Assembly (NCBI GenBank): GCA_035534455.1
Contig: DATLRV010000049.1
Location: 1-64,000 of the forward strand
DNA: 64,000 nucleotides
Source of the DNA: JAJYVT01 sp035534455
Lineage (GTDB): Bacteria > Actinomycetota > Acidimicrobiia > Acidimicrobiales > RAAP-2
Direction: 5' to 3'
Shown here: in pieces, positions 1 through 7,727 of the stretch
Layout of the letters: the number at the start of each line of letters is the position of its first letter
How positions within the stretch are numbered: the first letter of the stretch is position 1
Made by a program: the position numbers and the translations under genes
Notes under the pieces: generated by a model
What the model saw: the letters and a program-made list of their open reading frames with translations, nothing else
Database searches by the model: none
Told to the model about the DNA's origin: nothing

Positions 1-56
1 GAGTAGGGCTGGTGGTCCTCGTCGGTCGAGATCCGGGTGTAGGTGGCGACTCTCAT
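1..56 (-). CDS. Large serine recombinase, N-terminal fragment (runs off left edge)
   Basis: Only the first 18 complete codons are in the window. They read MRVATYTRISTDEDHQPY, a typical opening of actinobacterial large serine recombinases (site-specific integrases of phages and integrative elements). The Y-x-R-x-S signature is visible (Tyr6, Arg8, Ser10), and Ser10 would be the DNA-attacking nucleophile. A Shine-Dalgarno AAGGAG lies 7 nt before the ATG (positions 64-69, complement), so the start is firm. The neighbouring Replic_Relax gene and secreted cargo genes suggest an integrative element extending to the left. The catalytic and DNA-binding domains beyond residue 18 cannot be checked here. 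Confidence 0.8.
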   Translation of the reverse strand, partial: MRVATYTRISTDEDHQPY

Positions 57-121
57 GATCTGGCTCCTTCTGGCAGTCGGGACGGGCGTTGGGCGAGGAG
101 ACCTCTGGGTCGGCGGGCCGG

Positions 122-247
122 TCAAGCGGCCTCCTCCTCGGGCGCGTCGGCATACGGGGCGAGCAGGTCCGCCAGGGCGGCGACCGCCGCCTCCTCGTAA
201 GCCTGGTCGAGGTGGACGTAACTGCCAGCCTGGAGGATCAGGCTGGC
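122..247 (-). pseudogene. Possible recombinase C-terminal remnant
   Basis: About 40 codons ending at a stop at position 122 read like real coding sequence, with the helical stretch YVHLDQAYEEAAVAALADLL. The Y-x-H-L ... E-A-A-x-x-L pattern resembles the C-terminal tail of tyrosine recombinases, where the Tyr would be the nucleophile. Upstream in the same frame the protein loses any coding character and is rich in R, P and S. The piece is therefore probably a decayed or frameshifted relic lying just upstream of the serine recombinase start. The family assignment is a guess from a short stretch. It could equally be the tail of a small element-encoded gene whose start I cannot find. Confidence 0.3.
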
Positions 248-588
248 CTTGCGACACGCCCGGGAGCGCGGCGAGACCGCGGCACGATCGCCGCGGGAAC
301 GATGGGATTGTTGGTGCGCAGGCATGGGTTGCGCCCTGCTACGACCGGAGGCAAGCGCCAATGGGGGTCGATATCGATGACTCGATCGCGGCGCGAAGTC
401 AAGGCCTCCAGAGAAGATTTCTGAACTTCTTCTCCCTGGGCAACCGAAGGGCAACCGCCGGCTCGCTGACAGGCGTACTGACCAGCGACGAAGCGCCTCG
501 CGGGGTAGCCGTGGGGTAATTCCGGGAGGGGCTGAATACGTTGGGTGGTTCTTCGCTCCGCGACCTCCTGCCTGCCGGCAAAGGCCTA

Positions 589-617
589 TTGACACGATGC
601 CCGCGAGATCGTAGCGT
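589..617 (+). promoter_or_regulatory. Consensus sigma70-type promoter for the secreted-protein pair
   Basis: A perfect -35 box TTGACA (589-594) is separated by exactly 17 nt from TAGCGT (612-617). Transcription would begin near 624, leaving a leader of about 45 nt before the ATG at 670. This is the best -35/-10 pair in the window. Most other promoters here show only a -10 element. Confidence 0.7.
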
Positions 618-632
618 GGATGAAGGTGTCAA

Positions 633-645
633 TCACCATCGGTGA
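633..645. promoter_or_regulatory. Small dyad in the leader of the secreted-protein pair
   Basis: TCACC-ATC-GGTGA is a perfect 5-bp inverted repeat with a 3-nt centre, starting about 16 nt after the predicted -10 box. It lies within further GTCA/TGAC half sites. It could be an operator for a repressor or a weak leader hairpin. The sequence alone does not decide. Confidence 0.35.
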
Positions 646-669
646 CTATCACTGACTGGGGGGTTCCTT

Positions 670-1134
670 ATGGGGTCCCGTTCACGGAAGCGAGTGCCCG
701 GCGTCATGTCGCTGCTTCTAGGCGCGGCCGGATGGCTTTTCCTGATGCCCGGATTGGCTGGCGCCCAGGGCATCGCGCAAGGCCCGAACTACCACTACAC
801 GAAGATCTATAACTATTACAATTTCAATGTCATTTCGACCACAACGGGTCAGCCCGCCCAGGCCTTCATCTGGGTATTCAAAACAGGGAGCGGTAACGTT
901 CCAGCGGGGTACATGAGCGGTCTCGCAATCATGTTCAAGACACATACACCCCCGATTGTCTGTCGCATGACGACATGGCAGTACAACTCGACAGCGTCGG
1001 CAGGACTGGCTGTTGACGCAAAGCCCGGCTGCGGCGCAGGGCCCGTCTACTTCAGTTTCGGTGACTCGCGCGCCTACAACGGCAGCGGGTACACCACCTA
1101 TGGAAGTTACAGAAGTCCCAGCGAGACATCGTAG
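670..1134 (+). CDS. Secreted hypothetical protein (154 aa)
   Basis: The N-terminus is a classic signal peptide: basic SRSRKR, a hydrophobic core around residues 12-28 and a likely AxA-type cleavage near GLAGAQG. The mature part is rich in Tyr, Asn, Ser and Gly, with two Cys (about residues 98 and 117) that could form a disulphide. No catalytic motif is visible and I do not recognise the family. The gene lies behind a consensus promoter and is followed 9 nt later by a second secreted gene, so the two form a transcription unit. Base composition is less GC-rich than the neighbours, fitting cargo of a horizontally acquired element beside the serine recombinase. A toxin- or bacteriocin-like role is possible but unsupported. 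Confidence 0.6.
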   Translation: MGSRSRKRVPGVMSLLLGAAGWLFLMPGLAGAQGIAQGPNYHYTKIYNYYNFNVISTTTGQPAQAFIWVFKTGSGNVPAGYMSGLAIMFKTHTPPIVCRMTTWQYNSTASAGLAVDAKPGCGAGPVYFSFGDSRAYNGSGYTTYGSYRSPSETS

Positions 1135-1143
1135 GAGCCGACC

Positions 1144-1644
1144 ATGAGGTGGCAAACTGTTGTAGCCATACCTGCTGTGTGCCTAGCAAGTGTCGCGGCC
1201 CTAGGACTTTCGATCGGGTTGAACTCACCGACGCCGAGATTCGCTGCGAATCACAGTGCACAGACGCGCTCCCAGACGAACCACGCCCGTGGTAACCATC
1301 CCGCGAGCTTGTCAGGCTCCACAGTGCACTACATCCCGAAAGTGAACAGTCAAGGCGAGACCTACGGGTCGGCGGCAGGGGACAGCCCAACACAGCTTCC
1401 CGACCTCATCGAAGTAAGCGCCTCGAACGGAGCCATCGGATACATCACTAAGGCAGCTTTCCTCGGCACCACATCACAAAGTGGGACGTCGCCGACGCTG
1501 CAGCAGGTCCTGAACTACCCGAAGAACTCGGCTGGCAATCTGGCAGCACCTGGAAGAACGGTCGCTGTCTACACAAGCAACGCCACTACCCAGATTGGAA
1601 CGTTCACCATCGGCACACCGCCAGCGTCAGGCTCTGGAGGATAA
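1144..1644 (+). CDS. Secreted or membrane-anchored hypothetical protein (166 aa)
   Basis: Residues 5-27 form one hydrophobic segment (signal peptide or signal anchor), followed by a low-complexity Ser/Thr/Asn linker. The central part, roughly residues 63-105 (NSQGETYGSAAGDSPTQLPD, then GAIGYITKAAFLG), resembles a recurring NSQGQTYGS...PDLI...NGxxGY module that I recall from uncharacterised exported actinobacterial proteins. The function is unknown to me. A GGAG immediately before the ATG (overlapping the TAG stop of the previous gene) and the 9-nt spacing indicate translation from the same mRNA. Like its partner it is less GC-rich than the chromosome around it. Confidence 0.6.
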   Translation: MRWQTVVAIPAVCLASVAALGLSIGLNSPTPRFAANHSAQTRSQTNHARGNHPASLSGSTVHYIPKVNSQGETYGSAAGDSPTQLPDLIEVSASNGAIGYITKAAFLGTTSQSGTSPTLQQVLNYPKNSAGNLAAPGRTVAVYTSNATTQIGTFTIGTPPASGSGG

Positions 1645-1725
1645 CGACCCCATAGTCAAAGCAGGCACGCGGAAACCACCAAGGCGGGCAGAAGTACCGC
1701 GCGGCTGGGCCATCGCCTTCACTGC

Positions 1726-2604
1726 TCAGCCGCTCGGCGCCGGTACGCCTGGGTTTCTGCAGCGCTCTTCGGACTCCGGCGGGATCGGCACCGTGGCCAG
1801 CTCGGCGAGCCGAATCCGCGCGCCCTCGTAGCCGAGCGGCGCCCAGATGGCCCCGTGCGGCCGCTGTGCCGGGCCCAGGGCGGCCGTCGCCACCGGGACG
1901 GTGGCCTGCGCCAGGGCGAGCCGAGCGCCGGCTTCCCGGCGCGGGTGGCCGAAGCAGAAGCAGATCCAGTACGCGTGCCCGGAGGCCACCTGGAGGTCGC
2001 AGTAGCTCTTCAGCTTCTTCTCGAGGCGATCGAGGGTCTCGGTCGAGCGGTCGTACTCCAGGCAGAAGATGACCTGGTAGCCGGCCTCCTCCCAGCGGCC
2101 GAGCCCGTCGGGCTGGGCGATGCGGTCGAACTGGCTCGCACAGTGGCGCTCCGACCACCAAAGCGAGAGGTCGCAGTCCTCCCTTCGCCGGGACTCGGCG
2201 AGGAGGGCGGAGAAGAACCCGTTCACTCCGACCAGGTGCCGGAGGCGCTGGGACTTCCCGATGGCGAGCGCTTTGTCGGCGCGCCAGCGCGATTTGTCTG
2301 GATCCTCGCCGCGCTCGGCGGCGACCACCATGGCGCCCAGCTCGTCGAGCACGTAGTGGTACGGAAGGCTGGCGCAGCGGTGGTCGAGCGGCTGGAAGCG
2401 ATCCACGAGCCGGAGCTTGTAGAGCGTGGTCAACCGGTGCTGGGCGGTGTTCGTGTTGTCGAAGTACATCTCGGCGAGCTGGTCGGTCGTGAAGACGCGA
2501 TGGCGGTAGAGCATGGTCAATATGGACCGGTCCCGATCGGTCAGCCGGTGCGCCACCGCCATCACGAGCCCGTCGCCGACCCTCGGCCGGAGAGAAGCAT
2601 TCAT
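1726..2604 (-). CDS. Replication-relaxation family protein (Replic_Relax)
   Basis: The N-terminal winged-helix opening LTDRDRSILTMLYRHRVFTT, then the DQLAEMYF and TAQHRLTTLYKLRLVDRF stretches, are diagnostic of the Replic_Relax family, first linked to relaxation and replication of actinobacterial plasmids and integrative elements. The C-terminal half carries the conserved FCLEYDRSTETLDRLEKKL motif, which resembles an endonuclease-like core. At 292 aa it appears complete. No Shine-Dalgarno precedes the ATG at 2604. An internal ATG at residue 15 (MAVAHRLT) is an alternative start. A 20-bp dyad lies just upstream and could be its binding site. Its presence with the serine recombinase supports an integrative element at this end of the window. 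Confidence 0.8.
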   Translation of the reverse strand: MNASLRPRVGDGLVMAVAHRLTDRDRSILTMLYRHRVFTTDQLAEMYFDNTNTAQHRLTTLYKLRLVDRFQPLDHRCASLPYHYVLDELGAMVVAAERGEDPDKSRWRADKALAIGKSQRLRHLVGVNGFFSALLAESRRREDCDLSLWWSERHCASQFDRIAQPDGLGRWEEAGYQVIFCLEYDRSTETLDRLEKKLKSYCDLQVASGHAYWICFCFGHPRREAGARLALAQATVPVATAALGPAQRPHGAIWAPLGYEGARIRLAELATVPIPPESEERCRNPGVPAPSG

Positions 2605-3127
2605 GAGAACAACCCCAAGAAGTCGGGGTTCGCGACTGGCGGGGGTGTGGTAGCGCCACGCTGCACTTTCGACGCGGGGTAGGTGCTCCGTTCAGGACTG
2701 GCGACCGCGATGGCAGGGGCGCTGTCGACCTGCTGGAGCCCCAATCACTTGGCGTACCCCTCGCGGCGGACCTTCGTATGTACGGCAGTTAGGTTGATCG
2801 CCGGCCCCTCGACCAACGGCTCGAGGTTCGCATTCTGGCAGGCTGGGGGCGCCGAAAAATCTTCACAGAAGGTGCAGCGTCCGGCTAACAGAAGCCCGTC
2901 CTGGTGAGCCCCCTTCGCCGGGCCACCTCGTCGGGCGGGAGCACCGGTCACCGTTCCTGCCGGCGGACCGCGGCGGTGGCCTGCGAGCTGATGGTGCGTG
3001 CGGCAGGCCCGGAGGTCCTGCGCGCGCCTCGCGCCGAGGTGGCTCCGCTCGAGCCGGTCATTTCCCGGGGCGCTCCGCGTCGCGAGATTGCGGGAAAACC
3101 CTCGTCAAGGCCGGCGCCGCCAACCCC
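2605..3127. other. Intergenic stretch, no convincing gene
   Basis: About 520 nt separate the Replic_Relax gene from the MFS promoter. A short minus-strand reading frame at 2745-2951 contains a CTFC motif but has neither a ribosome-binding site nor a recognisable domain, so I do not call it. The right-hand boundary of the putative integrative element probably falls here. I could not identify an attachment-site repeat. Confidence 0.4.
2611..2630. promoter_or_regulatory. Dyad upstream of the Replic_Relax gene
   Basis: AACCCC (2611-2616) and GGGGTT (2625-2630) form a perfect inverted repeat with an 8-nt centre, beginning 7 nt upstream of the Replic_Relax start codon. The position suits an autoregulatory operator or a nick/binding site for the Replic_Relax protein. 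This is inference from placement only. Confidence 0.4.
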
Positions 3128-3133
3128 TAACCT
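3128..3133 (+). promoter_or_regulatory. -10 box TAACCT, leaderless start of MFS gene
   Basis: TAACCT lies 7 nt before the ATG at 3141, with no Shine-Dalgarno between. The same TAACCTTGGC string precedes the response-regulator start at 53263, supporting a leaderless promoter and this start codon. Confidence 0.55.
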
Positions 3134-3140
3134 TGGCCGA

Positions 3141-4625
3141 ATGGTCCGCCGCGACATGAGCCAGAAGGCGGCGGTGACCGTTGTCTATGCGGCGGCGATG
3201 TTCATGGCCATCATGGACTCCACCATCGTCATCGTGGCGCTGCCCACCCTCGGACGAGAGTTCCACGTGCAGCCGGAGGCGGCGGGCACCATCACCATCG
3301 CGTACCTGGTGAGTCTGGGGGTGTTCATCCCCGTCTCGGGTTGGGTGGGAGACAAGCTCGGCGGCCGCCGCACGCTCTTGATGGCGATCACGCTGTTCAC
3401 GGTGGCGTCTGCCCTGTGCGGGACCGCACACGGCCTCGGCGAGCTTGTGGTCTACCGCGTGCTGCAGGGCGCAGGCGGCGGTCTCATGACCCCGGTCGGC
3501 CTCGCGATGTTCTTTCGGGTCTTTCCTCCCGTGGAACGGGTGAAGGCGTCAGGCATTCTCATGGTGCCGACGATGCTCGCCCCGGCCCTCGGGCCGGTCC
3601 TCGGCGGGCTCTTCGTCACGGGCCTCTCCTGGCGCTGGGTCTTCTACGTCAATGTGCCGATCGGCATTGCCGCCCTCGTGTTCGGCGCCGTGTTCTTGCA
3701 CGACCACCGTGAGCACGAGGCCGGGCGTTTCGACCTCGTGGGGTTCGCCGCTTCCGGGACCGGTCTCGGGCTCCTCATGTACGGATTGTCGGAGGGGCCC
3801 ATCAAGGGCTGGGCGAGCCTCGAGGTCGTGGCGACGTGCATCGCCGGCACGTTCGTCCTCGTGCTGATGGTCGTCGTCGAGCTCCGACAGGGCGAACCAC
3901 TCGTCGACCTGCGCCTGCTGTCCAACCGCCTGTTCGGCGCGAGCAACCTGGTGATCGCCCTCTACGCGATGGCGTTCATCGGCGTGCTCTACCTGGTCTC
4001 GCTCTTCTACCAGGAGGGGCTGGGTCTGAGCGCGATGCAGGCCGGATTGAGCACGCTTCCCGAGCCAGTCGGGGCGATGGTCGCAGCCCAGCTCGTCACT
4101 CGCAAGCTCTATCCCACCATCGGGCCCCGCCGGCTCATCACCGTCGGACTCCTGGTCGTCGCGGCCACCATGGTCGCCATGAGCAGCGTCGGACTGCATA
4201 CGAGCCTCTGGCAGGCCCGGGTGATCATGTTCGTCATGGGTCTCGGGCTCGCAGGCGTCTTCATCCCGGTCCAGGCCGCGTGCATGGCGACGATCTCCCC
4301 CGCCTCCACCGCACGGGCCTCCATGATGTTCAATGCGAACCGTCAGCTCGGCGCGGCCATCGGCGTGGCGGTGCTCTCCACGGTGCTCGTCGCCCTCCAC
4401 CCCGTTCACGTCGTCTCGACGAAGGTCTCGCCGAACCTCCACGCCTACGACGTGTCCTTCATCACGGGGGCGGCGGTGGCGGTGATCGCGGCAGTCTGCG
4501 CGTCGCTGCTCGTCCGCGATGCCGACGCGTTGTCGACCATGACCGGGAGGCGAGGCCGAACGAGCCTCGGCGTCGGAGACCCGGATCCCACCGAGCGCGC
4601 GCTCGTTCCCACAGCGCCGCGCTGA
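3141..4625 (+). CDS. MFS drug exporter, DHA2 (14-TM) family
   Basis: The 494-aa protein has the DHA2-family hallmark MDSTIVIVALPTLGREF in TM1 and the loop 2-3 signature GWVGDKLGGRRTLL. About fourteen hydrophobic segments follow, including the antiporter motif GPVLGGLF and the ARASMMFNANRQLGAAIG region. The family (EmrB/QacA) expels hydrophobic drugs, dyes or metabolites in exchange for protons at the inner membrane. The substrate cannot be read from sequence. The frame is open upstream to 2904, but the ATG at 3141 starts the conserved protein and sits 7 nt after a TAACCT box, so I take it as a leaderless start. No regulator gene is adjacent. Confidence 0.9.
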   Translation: MVRRDMSQKAAVTVVYAAAMFMAIMDSTIVIVALPTLGREFHVQPEAAGTITIAYLVSLGVFIPVSGWVGDKLGGRRTLLMAITLFTVASALCGTAHGLGELVVYRVLQGAGGGLMTPVGLAMFFRVFPPVERVKASGILMVPTMLAPALGPVLGGLFVTGLSWRWVFYVNVPIGIAALVFGAVFLHDHREHEAGRFDLVGFAASGTGLGLLMYGLSEGPIKGWASLEVVATCIAGTFVLVLMVVVELRQGEPLVDLRLLSNRLFGASNLVIALYAMAFIGVLYLVSLFYQEGLGLSAMQAGLSTLPEPVGAMVAAQLVTRKLYPTIGPRRLITVGLLVVAATMVAMSSVGLHTSLWQARVIMFVMGLGLAGVFIPVQAACMATISPASTARASMMFNANRQLGAAIGVAVLSTVLVALHPVHVVSTKVSPNLHAYDVSFITGAAVAVIAAVCASLLVRDADALSTMTGRRGRTSLGVGDPDPTERALVPTAPR

Positions 4626-4678
4626 CGGCATCCGCCGCGACCTGGGTGCGTGCGCTCCGGGGGCGCGTCGGGTGCGTG

Positions 4679-4951
4679 CTACGTGCGCCGGTGCAGCTCG
4701 ATCAGGTAACGCTGCTCGTCACTGCCGTCGACGAAGAATCGCTCGATCGCATGGAATCCCTCACCTGCGCGCAGGATGCGCTCGGCGAGCGCGAGGGAGT
4801 CGGTGAGTGTCCGGATCCCGGCCGCCTCCGCGAGGGTCGCGGCGCGCCGGTGGACGTCGGTGGTGACCTCGCCGCCCTGGGCGAGAGCGCGGGCGAGCGC
4901 CGCGACCACCCCGTCGAAGTCCGTCGCCACACCCCCGGTCACCGCGGCCAC
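4679..4951 (-). CDS. Small conserved-looking hypothetical protein (90 aa)
   Basis: This frame shows strong GC3 coding bias throughout. It encodes an acidic, helical, soluble protein ending FFVDGSDEQRYLIELHRRT, with no signal peptide or membrane segment. I do not recognise a domain. The GTG at 4951 (MAAVTGGVATDFDGVV) is the first sensible start. The longer open frame further upstream overlaps the promoter side of the divergent PsiE-like gene and loses coding character. The gene is convergent with the MFS exporter. Function unknown. Confidence 0.55.
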   Translation of the reverse strand: MAAVTGGVATDFDGVVAALARALAQGGEVTTDVHRRAATLAEAAGIRTLTDSLALAERILRAGEGFHAIERFFVDGSDEQRYLIELHRRT

Positions 4952-5047
4952 TGTTGCATGCCGGTGTGGACGATGCACCCCGAAGAGGACCGTTCCGGGA
5001 CCGGCGCCGCCCCTCGCGTAGGCTCGCGGTGCGTGGAGGGAGGTCCG

Positions 5048-5602
5048 GTGACGGGGGCGAGCGGTGGCAACGAGGCGTTGACCGACGCTTCCGCGGTCGG
5101 CGTCAGTGGGTCGCCCGAAGCTGCTCCCGCCGGCCCGTCGGCGCGCGGGGCGGACTGGTGGAGCCGCACCTCGAGCGCATGGACCGAGCGTGCACAGGAC
5201 TTGGTCTCCTCCCTGGTCGCTGCGTGCCTCATCGTCCTGGCGGCCACGATCCTCATCGCCGCGGTCGTCGACTTCTTCCCGACAATCCACCACGGCCTCA
5301 CCATCGCCGCGACCGACTTCCTCGACAAGGTCCTTCTCGTCCTCATCCTCGTCGAGATCGTGCACACGGTGGTCCTGTCGTTGCGCGCGCACGCGCTCGC
5401 GGCGCAGCCGTTCCTCGTGGTGGGGCTCGTCGCGGTGATCAGGAAGATCCTCTTCGCGCTCGGGAGCCAGCAGCACCTGAGCACCGAGACCCTGGCGCTG
5501 TACATCTCGATGGTCGCCGTCTTCGTGGCGGCGCTCGTGTCGATCGAGGTCTTCGGCGGCCGGCGCCGGGGCAAGGGCGACGACGACGCCGGGCTTCACT
5601 GA
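5048..5602 (+). CDS. PsiE-like (phosphate-starvation-inducible E) membrane protein
   Basis: This 184-aa protein has a polar N-terminal tail of about 50 residues and then four hydrophobic segments: LVSSLVAACLIVLAATILIA, a segment around LLVLILVEIVHTVVLSL, one around FLVVGLVAVIRKILFAL, and LYISMVAVFVAALVSI. The VEIVHTVV and VGLVAVIRKIL stretches match the PsiE family of small membrane proteins. Their molecular role is unknown, although E. coli psiE responds to phosphate and cAMP. The GTG start at 5048 is supported by GGAGGGAGG about 5 nt upstream. The gene ends 6 nt from the convergent phosphatase gene. Confidence 0.75.
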   Translation: MTGASGGNEALTDASAVGVSGSPEAAPAGPSARGADWWSRTSSAWTERAQDLVSSLVAACLIVLAATILIAAVVDFFPTIHHGLTIAATDFLDKVLLVLILVEIVHTVVLSLRAHALAAQPFLVVGLVAVIRKILFALGSQQHLSTETLALYISMVAVFVAALVSIEVFGGRRRGKGDDDAGLH

Positions 5603-5607
5603 CCGAG

Positions 5608-6807
5608 TCAACCAAACCCGAGAAGCCGGACAGCGATCACCGCGATGTCGTCCGCGGTCGGCCCCGACGCCTGTCGGGTCGTGAGCACGCCATCGAGCAG
5701 CGCATCGGGTCCCGCACGACCGCCCGGGCCGAGCTGGCGCGCGACCTCGGCGGAGAGTCGCTCGATGCTGACGTCGATGGGCTCGTCACGCCGCTCGATC
5801 AGCCCATCGGTGTACAAGAGGATCAGGTCCCCCGGCTCCACCTCGTGCTGGCAGAGGCGGACCCCGTCCCCCTCGACGCCGGCGCCGAGGGGTGGGGACT
5901 GGGGGCCGAAGAGCGCCTCGACGGTTCCGTCCGTGCGGGCCAGGATCGGCGGCAGGTGGCCGGCCGACGCCCACCGGAAGCCGCCGCTCGGATCGAGCCG
6001 GGCGCAGATCGCGGTCGCGAAGTACCCGGGCGGCTCGCACAACCGGTGGAGCAGCGCGATGAGGGCGTCCGGCGCCCGGCTGAGGAGTCGGAACGCGTGC
6101 ATCGCACTTCGCAGCTCGCCCATTCGGGCTGCGGCCTCCACACCGTGGCCCGCGACGTCGCCCACGCTGATCGCGAGCTCGTCTGTCGTGAGCAGCTCGG
6201 CGTCGTACCAGTCGCCGCCGACGTGCATGCCCGCGGTCGCCGGCACGTACCGTGCGGCGACGTCGAACCAGGGGTTGGTTGGAAGCGCCTGGGGGAGCAG
6301 CGACTCCTGCAGACGGCGCGAGATCCGCTCCGATTGCTCGTGCAGCTCCGCCGACGAGAGTCCGATCGCCAGCGAGCTCGCGATGTGGTGGAGGTGGGCG
6401 AGGTCGCCGGGGGTCGGACCCGCCGAGCTCGCGAGCGCGACCCGGAGCGCTCCGGCGGTTGCCCGGTGGGCGACCAGCGGGATGACGACCCACGACAGGT
6501 CGCGCTCGACGTCCACGACGACAGCGGCCCGACCGGCCCGCGCCTCGTCGAGACCGAGGTCGCTGTCCGCGTCGGCGAGGTCGAGGCGCTCCGGCCGGAT
6601 CATGCGGCTGAGCGTCTCGATCCCGCCCCCCGAGCCTTCCTCTGCGACGACGTCGACGCGGCACGCCATCGCCGCGCCGGTCACGAGGCGCGCGACGGCG
6701 TTGGCGAGGGAGGTGCGGCTGCTCGACGCGCGGAGCGGGGAGAGCGCGGCCGCGACCTGCTCGAAGTGCGAACGCGACGTCGGCGTCTGCAACAAGTCGG
6801 AATCCAA
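5608..6807 (-). CDS. GAF-domain PP2C (SpoIIE/RsbU-type) serine phosphatase
   Basis: An N-terminal GAF-like sensor domain (about residues 15-165) is joined by a helical linker ELHEQSERISRRLQESLLPQ to a PP2C/SpoIIE phosphatase domain. Metal-binding Asp residues are visible in GGDWYDAELL, ISVGDVAGHGVEAAARM and TDGLIERRDEP. Proteins of this build dephosphorylate anti-sigma-factor antagonists in partner-switching stress responses. No anti-sigma factor or STAS gene is adjacent, so the target is unknown. I place the start at TTG 6807, which has AAAGGGG upstream; an ATG at 6891 would add 28 poorly coding residues and reach the divergent gene's promoter. The divergent GAF-ANTAR gene suggests shared regulation. 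Confidence 0.85.
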   Translation of the reverse strand: MDSDLLQTPTSRSHFEQVAAALSPLRASSSRTSLANAVARLVTGAAMACRVDVVAEEGSGGGIETLSRMIRPERLDLADADSDLGLDEARAGRAAVVVDVERDLSWVVIPLVAHRATAGALRVALASSAGPTPGDLAHLHHIASSLAIGLSSAELHEQSERISRRLQESLLPQALPTNPWFDVAARYVPATAGMHVGGDWYDAELLTTDELAISVGDVAGHGVEAAARMGELRSAMHAFRLLSRAPDALIALLHRLCEPPGYFATAICARLDPSGGFRWASAGHLPPILARTDGTVEALFGPQSPPLGAGVEGDGVRLCQHEVEPGDLILLYTDGLIERRDEPIDVSIERLSAEVARQLGPGGRAGPDALLDGVLTTRQASGPTADDIAVIAVRLLGFG

Positions 6808-6899
6808 CCTCGACCCCTTTCGGGTACGTTCCGCTCTGCACGTCACCGCGGGGTCAGGGCGGCGATCCGGACCCGGCCGGACGGCACGCATTATCGGGC

Positions 6900-7628
6900 G
6901 TGGCGGGCGGGTACGTCAACGACATGCACGTTGAGGAGGACGCCCTGCAACGGACGATGGGGCGACTCGCTCAGCGCAAGCTCGCCGGGCTCGACCTCCG
7001 CGCGGCCTGCGAGGTGGTGGTGGACGCCATGCCGGGGTTGTTCGCCGCCGATGGCGCGGGGATCCTGCTGGTCGACGACACGCACGTCCTGCGGTACGTG
7101 GCTTCCACGGACACCGGTGCCCAGCTGCTCGAGGCCGTCCAGGAGTCGACTGGACGCGGCCCGTGCGTGGAGGCCCTGGTGGAGGACCGGGCGGTGGCCG
7201 TCGTCGACCTGCTCGAGGACGACCGGTGGCCGGACCTCGGCACGCTCCTCGCGTCCAACGGGGTCCGTGCGGTGCTCGGCGTGCCGATCCACTTCGGAGG
7301 TGTCGCCGTCGGCAGCCTCAACATCTACTCCGCCGAAGGTCGGAACTGGGACCAGAGCGACCAATCCGCGCTCTCCACGATCGAGGCGCTCATCGAGCGG
7401 CTCCTCACTTCGGCGGTGGTCTCGGAGCGCCAGGAGGAGCTCATCGGCCAGCTCCAGCGGGCCCTCGAAGCCCGCGTGGTCGTCGAGCGCGCCGTGGGCG
7501 TGCTCATGGCCGTCGAGGAGCTCGACGCGTCGGACGCCTTCGAGCGCATCCGGCGCTCCGCGCGCTCCGCCCGCCGCTCGGTCCGCGACGTGGCGAACGA
7601 CGTGATCGAGTGGCGAAAGCTCCCGTGA
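6900..7628 (+). CDS. GAF and ANTAR domain transcription antiterminator
   Basis: The 242-aa protein has an N-terminal GAF domain (about residues 20-170) and a C-terminal ANTAR domain (about 180-238: LIGQLQRALEARVVVERAVG, then AFERIRRSARSARRSVRDVA). ANTAR domains bind paired RNA hairpins in nascent transcripts and prevent termination. The GAF domain would sense a small ligand or redox state. No phosphoacceptor domain is present. GTG 6900 lies shortly after a CATTAT box; ATG 6924 (MHVEED) is an alternative start. The gene is divergent from the SpoIIE-type phosphatase. A candidate terminator follows 3 nt after the stop. Confidence 0.85.
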   Translation: MAGGYVNDMHVEEDALQRTMGRLAQRKLAGLDLRAACEVVVDAMPGLFAADGAGILLVDDTHVLRYVASTDTGAQLLEAVQESTGRGPCVEALVEDRAVAVVDLLEDDRWPDLGTLLASNGVRAVLGVPIHFGGVAVGSLNIYSAEGRNWDQSDQSALSTIEALIERLLTSAVVSERQEELIGQLQRALEARVVVERAVGVLMAVEELDASDAFERIRRSARSARRSVRDVANDVIEWRKLP

Positions 7629-7630
7629 CC

Positions 7631-7648
7631 GGACCCTCGGCGGGGTCC
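7631..7648. terminator. Hairpin between convergent GAF-ANTAR and copA genes
   Basis: GGACCC (7631-7636) and GGGTCC (7643-7648) form a perfect 6-bp stem with a 6-nt loop, directly after the GAF-ANTAR stop codon. There is no U-tract, as is usual for actinobacterial terminators. It could also serve the convergent copA gene. Confidence 0.4.
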
Positions 7649-7727
7649 CCGCCCGCCTGCCCGTCCACCGTTCGGGCGTCCCCGCGAGCGGCTGCTCGTT
7701 CGCCCGGCTCGGCGCGCTGCGCCGGGG

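Noticed and set aside
2745..2951. Minus-strand 68-codon frame with a CTFC motif
   Set aside because: It has no Shine-Dalgarno or -10 box, no family match I can name and composition close to background. It may be a relic but cannot be supported.
4643..4680. Direct repeat GGTGCGTGC in the MFS/hypothetical gap as a regulatory site
   Set aside because: Only two short copies lie at the ends of convergent genes, where operators are unlikely.
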